A stretch of DNA of 64,000 nt from positions 176,697 to 240,696 of the forward strand of contig NZ_JAUEQY010000015.1 in assembly GCF_030406325.1 (NCBI RefSeq), written 5' to 3'. Numbering within the stretch: position 1 is the first letter of the stretch; each line of letters begins with the position of its first letter. This document shows, one piece after another, positions 17,484 to 25,605 of the stretch. The notes under the pieces are model-generated. The model was given only the letters and a program-made list of their open reading frames with translations, did no database searches and was not told where the DNA came from. A program made the translations under genes and the position numbers. The DNA comes from Actinomadura sp. DC4 (GTDB lineage Bacteria; Actinomycetota; Actinomycetes; Streptosporangiales; Streptosporangiaceae).

Positions 17484-18506
17484 TCAGGCCCCGAAGAGCG
17501 ACTTGTAGAGGCTCGCGGCGGTGGTGTTCTGGCGGACGCAGTCGTCGGAGACGGGCCGGTAGAGGTTGGACTCCACCTCGCCCGCCTCACAGTTGTTGAA
17601 GTAGTTCTCGTAGGCCATTCCGGAGGCGTGCGCGGCGAACCAGTCGTGCATCCACTGGATGAAGGGCGGGTTCTCGCCGGTGGTGTTGCCGTCGGAGCCC
17701 GGCGCGACGCCCCACTCGCCGACGGAGAACTTCTTCCCGTGCGCGGCGGCGAAGGTGTACAGCCAGGTCATCCCCTCGGGCGCCGCCGCGATCTGGTTGA
17801 ACTGGGCCTGCGAGGCGGCCGACGGATAGTGGTCGTAGTCGTCGATGCCGACGATGTCGACCACGTCGTCGCCCGGATAGCAGTTGGTGCTCACTCCGCC
17901 GCACACGTTGCCCGGCGTGGAGTGCGCGTTGATGGTCCAGTCGAAGACCGCCTTCGGGTCGGTCGCCCGGATGCCGAGCGCGGCGTTGCGGTAGCAGTTC
18001 ATCCACGTCTGGGTGTTCTCGGCCCACCAGGGCATGAACGTCCCGTTGAACTCCCAGCCGAGCCGTACGATCGTGTCCGGGCGGCTCTTCCGCACCATGA
18101 GGCTGCCGAAGTTCTTCCAGTCCTGGTTGTGCGCACCACTGGCACAGGCGGCCAGGTCGCCGTGCGCGCCGTTCGGCACCAGGCTCTGGGAGACGACCAG
18201 CCGGCCCGGGAAACCCTTGAAGTTCTCGAACACCCAGCCGCTGCCGCTGGTCATGGAAGCCCAGCTCGTACGGTCGGTGTAGGTGTGGGCGACCCCGCAG
18301 GCCCGGCGTCGCCAGGTGCAGAAGGCGTTGACGCTGGCGGCGTCGAGGAGAGGGTCACCGTCGACGCCCGACAGGCCGGTGGTCCCCGGCCACGCGGCGG
18401 CCGCCCTGGCCGCCTGCGGCGACACGCTGCCGAGCCCGGCTCCCTGGGCGAGGGCGAACACGCTCACGGCCGCCACGGCAATGGCGATCAGTCTTTTTAT
18501 GCCCAT
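17484..18506 (-). CDS. Secreted GH26-like glycoside hydrolase
   Basis: 340 residues with a signal peptide (about 1-36). The barrel shows the GH26-type acid/base in RLGWEFNGTFMPW (E152) and the nucleophile in SVGEWGV (E264), plus DVVDIVGIDDYDHYP. Members cleave beta-mannans or beta-1,3-xylan; linkage cannot be decided here. AGAGGA precedes the ATG. The promoter lies in the 169-bp gap shared with the divergent GH76 gene, which acts on alpha-mannan, so the pair may target yeast or plant mannans (inference). Confidence 0.85.
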   Translation of the reverse strand: MGIKRLIAIAVAAVSVFALAQGAGLGSVSPQAARAAAAWPGTTGLSGVDGDPLLDAASVNAFCTWRRRACGVAHTYTDRTSWASMTSGSGWVFENFKGFPGRLVVSQSLVPNGAHGDLAACASGAHNQDWKNFGSLMVRKSRPDTIVRLGWEFNGTFMPWWAENTQTWMNCYRNAALGIRATDPKAVFDWTINAHSTPGNVCGGVSTNCYPGDDVVDIVGIDDYDHYPSAASQAQFNQIAAAPEGMTWLYTFAAAHGKKFSVGEWGVAPGSDGNTTGENPPFIQWMHDWFAAHASGMAYENYFNNCEAGEVESNLYRPVSDDCVRQNTTAASLYKSLFGA

Positions 18507-18610
18507 CCGAATCCTCTTTCTCGCGAGTCCGGAACATGGTGGCGTGCGACGGTCGTCTCGGCAAGAAATGCCGGGCGCTCTGCACCAGAAATGACAGATA
18601 TGGGAGGGTA

Positions 18611-18660
18611 TTGACGTGTTCGACCAGATTGCTTAACTTCATCTCACCAATTGTTGTCAA
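18611..18660. promoter_or_regulatory. Overlapping divergent promoters between GH26 and GH76
   Basis: Plus strand: TTGACG (18611-18616), 17-nt spacer, TAACTT (18634-18639), 37 bp before the GH76 ATG. Minus strand: TTGACA at 18660-18655 with TTAAG-like -10 sequence 17-18 nt on. The two overlap, so occupancy could be mutually exclusive. Confidence 0.55.
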
Positions 18661-18675
18661 GCGTCAGAGTCGCCC

Positions 18676-20493
18676 ATGCGTGTTCGCCGAGGTCGTGTCG
18701 CCGCACTCGTGTTCCTCGCCGTCGTGCCGAGCGCACGCGTCGCGTCGGCGGACGTCACGCCGAAGGCGGCGGCGGTGTGCTTTCTGTCCTGTGACACGCT
18801 CGACCCGTCGAAGGCCGGCCAGGAGACGTTCCCCGTACCGGAGAAGAACGTCAACGGCCGCAGGCTGGTGCTGCACGTGTCCGACGCGGACGGCATGGCG
18901 TGGGGCAGCGTCGACAACGGCACCACCGGCGACGCCGTGTGGCTCGACCGGTCCTGGGACGGCGGGAGCACCTGGGAGGGCCTGCTCGGCAAGGCGAGCG
19001 TCCCGAGCACGTGGACCGGCACGCGGACGCTCATGTACAACGTCTCCGACCCGCGGAACCACCGCCGCGGCCTGCTGCGTGCCTGCGGCGACGCCGGCGC
19101 CGTCGCGTGCACGGACTGGGTCTATCCGGCCGTCTGCGACGTCCGCTGCGACGGCACGGACGCGGGCCAGGCGAACGGCGGCACCGAGCCCGTACCGGCG
19201 ACGACGCTCTCCGGCCGGGTGATCCGGCTGCACACCGACAAGAACGCGATGGCGTGGGCGAGCATCGAGACGGGCGCCCCGGGTGACGAGGTGTGGCTCG
19301 ACCGCTCGTGGGACGGCGGCTCGACCTGGCCCGGCGGCTCCTCGCTCGGCCGCGTCCCGGTCGCGAGCGGCGCGGCCACCGCGCGTACGACGATGTTCGC
19401 CGTACGGGACCCGCGTGGCCGTCTCTACGGCGGTGCCGTCCGCGCCTGCGGCCGGGCGGTGTCGGGCCAGAACGGCAGCTGCACCGCGTGGGCCCGGCCC
19501 GCGCCGGCCCGGGCGTCGGCGGCCGCCGACGCCCTGATGTACTCCTACGATCCCTACACCGGCTGGTGGCCCAGCAGCTGGTGGAACTCCGCGGCCGCGC
19601 TCACCGCGCTCACCGGCCGCCGGGACCACCAGTACGACTGGGTCATCGCCCGTACGTTCGACCAGAACAAGGGCACGTTCGCGGCCGGGCAGCGCAGCAG
19701 CGACGCGATCGAGGGCAACTTCGTCAGCCGCGCCATCGACGACAGCGCCTGGTGGGGCCTCGCGTGGGTGGCGGCCTACGACCAGACCGGCGACCAGCGC
19801 TACCTGACCATGGCGACCACGATCGCGAACTACGTGAACCAGTACTGGGACACGGGCACGTGCGGCGGCGGGGTGTGGTGGGACCGGGAACGCACGTACA
19901 AGAACGCGGTGACGAGCGGCCTCTACCTGCGCCTGGCCGCGTCGATCCACCGGCGCACGCCCGGCGACACGGTCTGGCTGCAGCGGACGCGTACGGCCGC
20001 GACCTGGTATCTGAACAGTGGGCTCATCAATGGCGCGAACCTCGTCAACGACGGCCTCACCGCGGACTGCCGCAACAACGGCCAGACGGTCTGGACCTAC
20101 AACCAGGGCCTGGCCGTCGGCGGTCTGGCCGAGGCCTGGCGCGCCACCGGCGACACGAGCCTGCTCGACGCGGCCCGCCGGCTCGCGGACGCGGCGATCA
20201 CAGGTCTGACGCGCACCGGGATACTGACCGAGTCGTGCGACGTCGGGCAGGGCACCTGTGATGACAACCAGAAGCAGTTCAAGGGCATCCTCAGCCGCTA
20301 TCTCGCCGACCTGGAGGCGGCGACCGGAACGGCCTCCTACCAGTCCTTCGCCGTGAAGCAGGCGGACTCGATCTGGCTTGACGACCGCGACGCGCTCAAC
20401 CGGCTGGGCCAGCGCTGGGCGGGAGGCAGCCCCAACGTGTTCGACTGGCGCACCCAGTCCAGCGCGCTCGACGCCCTCGACGCCGCGGGCTGA
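18676..20493 (+). CDS. Secreted GH76 alpha-1,6-mannanase with duplicated N-terminal domain
   Basis: 605 residues with a signal peptide (about 1-25). Two tandem repeats of about 100 residues (about 60-160 and 175-275) share SWDGGSTW and a conserved end, RACG. The catalytic (alpha/alpha)6 domain (about 280-600) has the paired Asp in AIDDSAWWGLAW (D355, D356) and the GH76 blocks TYKNAVTSGLYLRLAA and WTYNQGLAVGGLAEA. It hydrolyses alpha-1,6-mannan backbones, as in fungal mannoproteins. The role of the duplicated domains is unknown; carbohydrate binding is likely. Confidence 0.92.
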   Translation: MRVRRGRVAALVFLAVVPSARVASADVTPKAAAVCFLSCDTLDPSKAGQETFPVPEKNVNGRRLVLHVSDADGMAWGSVDNGTTGDAVWLDRSWDGGSTWEGLLGKASVPSTWTGTRTLMYNVSDPRNHRRGLLRACGDAGAVACTDWVYPAVCDVRCDGTDAGQANGGTEPVPATTLSGRVIRLHTDKNAMAWASIETGAPGDEVWLDRSWDGGSTWPGGSSLGRVPVASGAATARTTMFAVRDPRGRLYGGAVRACGRAVSGQNGSCTAWARPAPARASAAADALMYSYDPYTGWWPSSWWNSAAALTALTGRRDHQYDWVIARTFDQNKGTFAAGQRSSDAIEGNFVSRAIDDSAWWGLAWVAAYDQTGDQRYLTMATTIANYVNQYWDTGTCGGGVWWDRERTYKNAVTSGLYLRLAASIHRRTPGDTVWLQRTRTAATWYLNSGLINGANLVNDGLTADCRNNGQTVWTYNQGLAVGGLAEAWRATGDTSLLDAARRLADAAITGLTRTGILTESCDVGQGTCDDNQKQFKGILSRYLADLEAATGTASYQSFAVKQADSIWLDDRDALNRLGQRWAGGSPNVFDWRTQSSALDALDAAG

Positions 20494-20554
20494 GATCACT
20501 TCGGTCCGGCCACGACGCGGAGATCGGCGTTAGGTTAAGGGTGCCCCTGAAGCC

Positions 20555-20741
20555 ATGTCGTCGCGGAGCTCCAGCGGGCCGGAGTCAAGCGGATCAGCAT
20601 GGGGGCCTCGCTCTGCACACGCGTGATGACGGCGCTCCAGGAGGCGGCCGGTCAGCTCGCGGCGGGGAAATCGCGTCCGCGTCGTCGGGCATGTCGTTCG
20701 GCGAGATCTACCGGCTGATCGCGGACTCGCAGCGCGAATAG
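20555..20741 (+). pseudogene. C-terminal remnant of an isocitrate lyase/PEP mutase-family gene
   Basis: One frame reads ELQRAGVKRISMGASLCTRV then MTALQEAAGQLAAG, the characteristic end of PEP mutase-family proteins. After a frame change it continues as SFGEIYRLIADSQRE to a TAG. The rest of the gene is absent. A frameshifted fragment, probably non-functional. Confidence 0.6.
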
Positions 20742-20769
20742 GTGGACTACATGGTCCTGTGGTGGCCGG

Positions 20770-21399
20770 TCATCCGACGAGCTGTGACTTGATGTTGCTC
20801 AGGGCCATGTCCAGCGCGACTTCCATGGGCTTCACGTCGCGTGTGGTCTGGGCGAGCAGATAGCCGCCCTGCAGTGCGGCCATGAGGCCCGTGGCGATCT
20901 GATCGGGATCGGCGTCGGGCTTGAGCGTGCCGTTGTCCTGCATGCGCCGGAGCCCGTCGGCGATCAGCTTCTGCCAGCTGGCGAAGGTGGCCGCGAGGAT
21001 GGCCCGCGCCTCCTCGTCGTGATCGGCGATCTCGTTGGCCATGGAGCCGAGGGCGCACCCGTGCGCGCCGTTCTGCGCGCCGTTGAGCTGGACGAGCACG
21101 TTGCGCCAGCGCTGGAGACCGCTGAAGGAGCTGAGGCGCTCCAGGTGCTGCTGTTCGCGGTCGAGTACGCGCTGGGCCCACAGGCCGGCGACGGCGCAGA
21201 CGAGTGCGTCCTTGTCGGCGAAGTGCTGATAAAGCTGTGACTTGCTGGTGCCGCTGGCGGCCCGTACGTCATCGAGAGTGGTCGCGTTGATGCCCTTGAT
21301 GTGCATGAGGTTCGCGGCCGCCTCGAGAATGCGGGCCCTCGTCGCCGCACCGCGCGCCGTCAGGCGCGCCGCCCGGGGGGCGCTCTTCATCTCGGCCAC
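20770..21399 (-). CDS. TetR-family transcriptional repressor
   Basis: 209 residues. The N-terminal HTH (about 18-65) reads RILEAAANLMHIKGINATTL then SKSQLYQHFADKDALV. The C-terminal ligand domain is of the LmrA/YxaF type (GCALGSMANEIADHDEEAR). It faces away from the AlkB-like gene at 21602, and a strong palindrome between them is its probable operator, so it likely represses itself and that gene until a ligand binds. Confidence 0.92.
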   Translation of the reverse strand: MAEMKSAPRAARLTARGAATRARILEAAANLMHIKGINATTLDDVRAASGTSKSQLYQHFADKDALVCAVAGLWAQRVLDREQQHLERLSSFSGLQRWRNVLVQLNGAQNGAHGCALGSMANEIADHDEEARAILAATFASWQKLIADGLRRMQDNGTLKPDADPDQIATGLMAALQGGYLLAQTTRDVKPMEVALDMALSNIKSQLVG

Positions 21400-21543
21400 G
21401 GCACAAGATTACCCTGGTGTACGGCGATCCGGCCGCCCTGCGAGCGCGGCTCCGCACCGGACGCCGCGGGCTCCGGTGCCATCGATCGTGAGACCGATCA
21501 CCTGATGCCGTGCCTCGGGAGCGCTGGCGCCGTACGCCGATCA

Positions 21544-21565
21544 TATTGGACTAAATAGTCCTATA
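21544..21565. promoter_or_regulatory. Palindromic operator for the TetR regulator
   Basis: GGACTA-AA-TAGTCC (21548-21561) is perfect and extends as TAT(t)...(t)ATA. It overlaps a TATAAG -10 candidate at 21562-21567, 35-40 bp before the AlkB-like start. Position and symmetry fit a TetR site. Confidence 0.65.
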
Positions 21566-21601
21566 AGGTGAGGGTGTTCCGGTCGGGTGGAAGGGGAACT
21601 C

Positions 21602-22249
21602 ATGGTGACCGAGCAGTCAGAAGAGGTGCGGGCGTCGCTGCGTTCACTCGTGCAGGAGCCGGACCTGCTGAGCGCGCTGGAGCCGGTGGTCGATGCCGGC
21701 TTCTCGGCCGCGCACCGGGTCGACCTGGACGCGACGTCCTGGATCGAGCACGTGCCGGGCTGGCTCCAGGGCGCCGATCACCTCTTCAGGGAGCTCCTGG
21801 AGACCGCGCCGTGGGAGCAACGCCACCGGAAGATGTTCGCGCAGGACTTCATCGAGCCTCGCCTCACGGCCGAGTACCCGATGATCGACCTGGCTCCGCA
21901 GCCGCTGCTGCACACGGTGGCCGAGGCGCTGTCCGAGCACTACGGGGTCGCCTACCGGACGCTCTGGATGAACCTCTACCGCACCAACCGTGACTCGACC
22001 GGCTGGCACGGCGACCTCATCGGCAAGATCCAGGAGGAGAGCACCGTCCCGGTCCTGAGCCTGGGCGCGACGCGGCGCTTCCTGATCCGCCCGGTCGAGG
22101 GCGGCAAAAGTCTCTCGCTCAAGGTCGCGGGCGGTGACCTCGTCGTCATGGGCGGCCGCAGCCAGCGCGACTGGCGGCACTCCGTGCCCAAGCAGACCAC
22201 CGCGGCGGGCGCCCGCATCAGCGTCAACTTCGCACCGTTCCGCGCCTGA
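21602..22249 (+). CDS. AlkB-like 2-oxoglutarate/Fe(II) dioxygenase
   Basis: 215 residues from the ATG at 21602 (GGAAGGGGA 5 nt upstream; the GTG at 21587 overlaps that site). The metal and cosubstrate motifs of AlkB proteins are present: WHGD (H-x-D), the distal His in RDWRHSVPKQ and RISVNF with the 2-oxoglutarate Arg; also MNLYRTNRDSTGWHGD. Members repair alkylated nucleic acids by oxidative demethylation. Divergence from a TetR gene with an operator in between suggests induced expression. Confidence 0.9.
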   Translation: MVTEQSEEVRASLRSLVQEPDLLSALEPVVDAGFSAAHRVDLDATSWIEHVPGWLQGADHLFRELLETAPWEQRHRKMFAQDFIEPRLTAEYPMIDLAPQPLLHTVAEALSEHYGVAYRTLWMNLYRTNRDSTGWHGDLIGKIQEESTVPVLSLGATRRFLIRPVEGGKSLSLKVAGGDLVVMGGRSQRDWRHSVPKQTTAAGARISVNFAPFRA

Positions 22250-22424
22250 GACCGGAAGCCCGCGATACCGATGCTTCTCACGGGACGGGGCGGTACCGAC
22301 CGTTATGGCGTTCGCCCAGGTCAAAGCCGCTGTGCTTCGACCATCGTCGAAGCATCACGTGCCTACCATCGGGACAGGGCCGCGCCGTCTCCCGGCCGCG
22401 GCGCCGTGAAACCAGGAGGCTCCT

Positions 22425-23054
22425 GTGAAGATCCAGCACACGCCCACACCCACGCTGGTCATCGAGCACGCCGAGGCCATTCCCGGCTACACCTACGGCA
22501 CGGCCGAGGCCGCCGCCTCGCCGCTGACCATGGAGGACCTGGAGCGGCTCAAGGCGGTGGTCGGGCTCACCGAAGAGGATGAACGGGCGCTCAGGGACGC
22601 CGCGGGCATCCTCGCCGACCAGGCCGACGACATGGTGAGCGCCTACCGCCGCCGGCTCGGTGAACTCCCGTTCATGCGCCCGTACTCCGGGCATCCCGAC
22701 GGGACGCCCAACCCGGAGTACGGCGCCGCGTCCAAGCCGCGCTTCGACCGGTTCATCATCGACGCCTGCACCCGCCCGCTCGACGAGGACTGGCTGAACT
22801 ACCAGCAGGAGATCGGCCTGCGTCACACGCGGGCCAAGAAGAACGCCACCGACCACGCCGACTCCCTCGACCACATCCCGATGCGCTACCTGCTGGCGTT
22901 CACGGCCGAGGTGATCGCCTCGGCGCGGGGGTACCTCGCCGCCAAGGGTGCCTCGCCCGAGCAGGTCGACCGGATGCACGCCGCCTTCACCAGGTCGGTC
23001 ATGCTGCACGTCACCGTCTGGACCCGGTCGTACGCGGACGCCGCCGAATGGTGA
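22425..23054 (+). CDS. Protoglobin-domain haem protein (single domain)
   Basis: 209 residues from the GTG at 22425, with AGGAGG 5 nt upstream. The sequence is a protoglobin/globin-coupled-sensor globin: a pre-A helix leader, FMRPYSG, RFDRFIIDACTRPLDEDW and a probable proximal His in EIGLRHTRAKKN. No signalling output domain follows, so it is a free-standing haem protein that may bind O2, NO or CO. Its end overlaps the RidA gene by 7 bp, indicating one transcript and coupled translation. Confidence 0.88.
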   Translation: MKIQHTPTPTLVIEHAEAIPGYTYGTAEAAASPLTMEDLERLKAVVGLTEEDERALRDAAGILADQADDMVSAYRRRLGELPFMRPYSGHPDGTPNPEYGAASKPRFDRFIIDACTRPLDEDWLNYQQEIGLRHTRAKKNATDHADSLDHIPMRYLLAFTAEVIASARGYLAAKGASPEQVDRMHAAFTRSVMLHVTVWTRSYADAAEW

Positions 23055-23458
23055 GACAGATCATCCGCGTCGAGCCGCTGTCGACGTACCTGGAGCGGTG
23101 GAAGGCGCCGACCTCGGCCGTCATCCGGAGCGGCGACACCGTGTACGTCTCGGGGTTCCCTCCCTTCGACCCTCGTACCGGCGAGGTCGTCGAGGGCGCC
23201 TCGATCGAGCGGCAGACCGAACTCGTCCTGGAACAGATGAAATTGTGCCTGCAGACGGCGGGCTCGTCCCTGGAGAACGTCCTCAAGTGCAACGTGTACT
23301 GCACGTCCGTCGAGAAGTTCGCCGCGGTCAACGCCGTGTACGGCCGGTACTTCCCGAGTGATCCGCCCGCCCGGATCTTCGTATGCGTCCCGGCGTGGCC
23401 CGGCCCGTTCGACATCGAGGTCGACTGCGTCGCCGCCTTGGACGGCCCCACGACGTAA
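23048..23458 (+). CDS. RidA-family (YjgF/UK114) protein
   Basis: 136 residues with the RidA pattern: SGDTVYVSGFPPFDPRTGEV, QMKLCLQTAGSSLENVLKCNVYC and PPARIFVCVPAWPGPFDIEVDC. RidA proteins hydrolyse reactive enamine/imine intermediates; in this copy the canonical Arg of the active pocket appears as the RI of ARIFV. It overlaps the protoglobin gene by 7 bp; a joint role in oxidative or nitrosative stress is inferred only from that. Confidence 0.88.
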   Translation: MVRQIIRVEPLSTYLERWKAPTSAVIRSGDTVYVSGFPPFDPRTGEVVEGASIERQTELVLEQMKLCLQTAGSSLENVLKCNVYCTSVEKFAAVNAVYGRYFPSDPPARIFVCVPAWPGPFDIEVDCVAALDGPTT

Positions 23459-23558
23459 TTCCTTTCCCATGATCGGCGCGACGCGTGGCCATCGGCGGTC
23501 GGTCTCCTTATCGTCTCCCCTGGTCAGTGGCCGGGAGGTAAACGAGAAGGGGAGACTC

Positions 23559-24179
23559 ATGAACACCACGGCGAAGCGGCTGCGTCTCAGCGTGATCACC
23601 GGCGCTCTGGTCCTGACGGCCGGCGTGGGCGCCGCGGAGGGCGCGAACGCGTCGGCCTCCGGCAGGCAGGTGGTCCACACGACCGGTCCGCAGGCGCCGA
23701 TCCGCCCGGCGATCGCGAGCAAGCGGAGCGTCGTGATGGCCCGCGCCCGTACCTGGCTCACCGCGCGGGGCGGCGGGCCGGTGCCGTACAGCCAGAGCGA
23801 CTACCTGGGCGGCTGGCGTACGGACTGTTCCGGGTACGTGTCCATGGCCTGGAACCTGCGGACCGGCGCCTCGCCGACCGGCCGGCCGATCAACCACAAC
23901 ACCGACAGCCTGCTGCGCGGCGGGTACGGCACGCCCGGCCCGGTCGTGAAGCCGATCACCTGGGGCCGGCTCAAGGCGGGCGACGCCATCGGGTTCCTGG
24001 GCGCGGGCAGCATCGGCGACGCCGGCCACGTGATGCTGTTCGAGAAGTGGGCGAACCCGGTGCACACCTCTTACTGGGTGTACGAGCAGGCCGGCGACGG
24101 CGGCACGCACCACCGCACGCACCCGGTCTCGTACAACGGCTACAAGCCCTACCGGTACAACCTGATCCTCGAAGGCTGA
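23559..24179 (+). CDS. Secreted NlpC/P60-like peptidase
   Basis: 206 residues from the ATG at 23559 (AAGGGGAG 5 nt upstream). A signal peptide (about 1-32) leads to an NlpC/P60-type cysteine peptidase fold with Cys in WRTDCSGYVSMAW and His in DAGHVMLFEKW. Such enzymes usually cut peptidoglycan stem peptides. The domain fills the protein, and no cell-wall-binding module is visible. Confidence 0.8.
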   Translation: MNTTAKRLRLSVITGALVLTAGVGAAEGANASASGRQVVHTTGPQAPIRPAIASKRSVVMARARTWLTARGGGPVPYSQSDYLGGWRTDCSGYVSMAWNLRTGASPTGRPINHNTDSLLRGGYGTPGPVVKPITWGRLKAGDAIGFLGAGSIGDAGHVMLFEKWANPVHTSYWVYEQAGDGGTHHRTHPVSYNGYKPYRYNLILEG

Positions 24180-24269
24180 CCGCGCCGCCTGCGCGCGGAG
24201 GCGCCGGCCGAACCGGCCGCCCGCGGCCACCGTGGCGGCCTTCTCACCGGCCGGCGTGGAGGGCGTTCT

Positions 24270-24410
24270 GTGACGAGCGTGCACTCGATCCCCGTACAGA
24301 TGCCGGCGGCTCCGTGCGAGTCGGTCTCGCGGCCGCCGCACCCGCGGCTGCGGTCGCTGCCCGGCGCCACCGCGATCCGCGCCGACCAGGAGGAGCCGGT
24401 TCGCCGAGGT
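24270..24410 (+). pseudogene. Possible N-terminal remnant of an AraC-like regulator
   Basis: GTG at 24270 opens MTSVHSIPVQMPAAPCESVS then RPPHPRLRSL, which resembles the start of actinomycete AraC-family regulators, but homology is lost within 45 codons where it runs into the next gene on the other strand. Weak call. The rest of 24180-24269 shows nothing. Confidence 0.25.
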
Positions 24411-24859
24411 CAAGAGATCGGTGTTTCGGGGGGAGACCAGCCCGCTGGCAGGCCGTCGTGTGGGTGGTCGGTGTGGATCACTCGGGGGTGGCGACCGTGC
24501 CACCACCCGGAGTTGAGGTCACCTGGGTCGGATGGCGGCCGGCCGGAGGTCCGGATCAGGACGGTCACCTCGCGGTAGCGGTCGTCGAGGGCTTGGAGCT
24601 GCGGTCGGCGTAGTTCCTGGATCCGGTGGGTGAGCATCGGCCAGGCGGCGTGGAGCCAGTCCCGGCAGCGCAGGTCATGGTGCCACTCGTAGGCGAAGGT
24701 GCCGTCGTACCCCTCTTGAAGGTCCTCTACGAGGTCCTGCCAGGCGTCCAGCATCTGGTTGAGGGTGAACGCGCGGCGCCACCCCTGCTCGGCCAGCGCG
24801 TGTCCGGCTTGGTGGATGGACCTGTAGTCGTCTTCGCTCAGTCGCTCGTGATGGTTCAT
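24410..24859 (-). CDS. Conserved-looking hypothetical protein, Trp/His-rich
   Basis: 149 residues, helical, with no signal peptide or membrane segment. Distinct blocks: LSEDDYRSIHQAGHALAEQG, LNQMLDAWQDLVEDLQEGYD and AYEWHHDLRCRDWLHAAW. I do not recognise the family. It lies between decayed genes and its 3' end overlaps the AraC-like remnant. Codon bias is that of a real gene. Confidence 0.55.
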   Translation of the reverse strand: MNHHERLSEDDYRSIHQAGHALAEQGWRRAFTLNQMLDAWQDLVEDLQEGYDGTFAYEWHHDLRCRDWLHAAWPMLTHRIQELRRPQLQALDDRYREVTVLIRTSGRPPSDPGDLNSGWWHGRHPRVIHTDHPHDGLPAGWSPPETPIS

Positions 24860-24861
24860 GA

Positions 24862-25557
24862 GCTCAGAGCCCTCGATGACCAGCAGCCGGGAACCGGGCG
24901 TGGCGGATCGTGCGGAGAACGCGGACCGTGTCGCCGTCGCTCCAGTCGCGCAGGACGAAGCTCAGCAGACAGACGTCGGCGGCGGGCGCCTCCGCGAAGA
25001 AGCCGCCACCGACCGTCTCCACCCGGTCGGCCGGACCGCGAGCGTACATCGCCTCGGCCGCGATCGGCGCGACGGCGGGCTTGCCGAAGACGACGCCGTG
25101 CCGGTCCGGGTGGCTCGTGAGCAGCTCGGCGCGCAGGCTGCCGTCGGCGACCACCTTGCCCGGGGGCCATCGAACAGGCCCGTACGGGCCGGTGACGCCG
25201 GCCATGGCGCGGGCGGACAGGGCGGCGCGCTCCGGGTCGGCGGAGATCCAATGAAGGGCGGCCCGCCGAGATAGTGCTCCGTGGCCGGTTCGCCGGAGCG
25301 TACGGGGTGCGGGAGGTCGCTGAACGGCGGACACTGCTGCTCCATCCACATCTCGGCGACGTCGGCCTGCGTATGGGGGTGGCCGGGGGACAGCGGCGTG
25401 GTCGCCACGCGGCCGTCCTCGGTGGTGCGGAACAGTCCGAGCATGGCCAGCGTACGGATCACCCGGCCGACGAGCAGCGCCTGTCGCTGCGGCGACCCGG
25501 CCGGTATCTCCCCGGCCTCGCCGCGGACGACGAGCGGCCCCAGCACGCCGGCCCTCA
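24862..25557 (-). pseudogene. Chimeric relic: SARP-type N terminus joined to a decayed O-methyltransferase
   Basis: From 25557 the minus strand reads MRAGVLGPLVVRGEAGEIPA, the usual opening of SARP/BTAD regulators. It then runs into O-methyltransferase sequence (IRTLAMLGLFRTTEDGRVAT; GEPATEHYLGG). After a frame change near 25260 the methyltransferase continues: GVVFGKPAVAP, DRVETVGGGFF, LLSFVLRDWSDGDTVRVLR. The glycine-rich SAM loop is degraded and the end is missing. Two recombined, frameshifted gene pieces; no product expected. Confidence 0.6.
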
Positions 25558-25605
25558 TGGGCTCACCGCCTCGCGATCTTGCCGGCCGGACCTGGCCTGC
25601 GAGGC

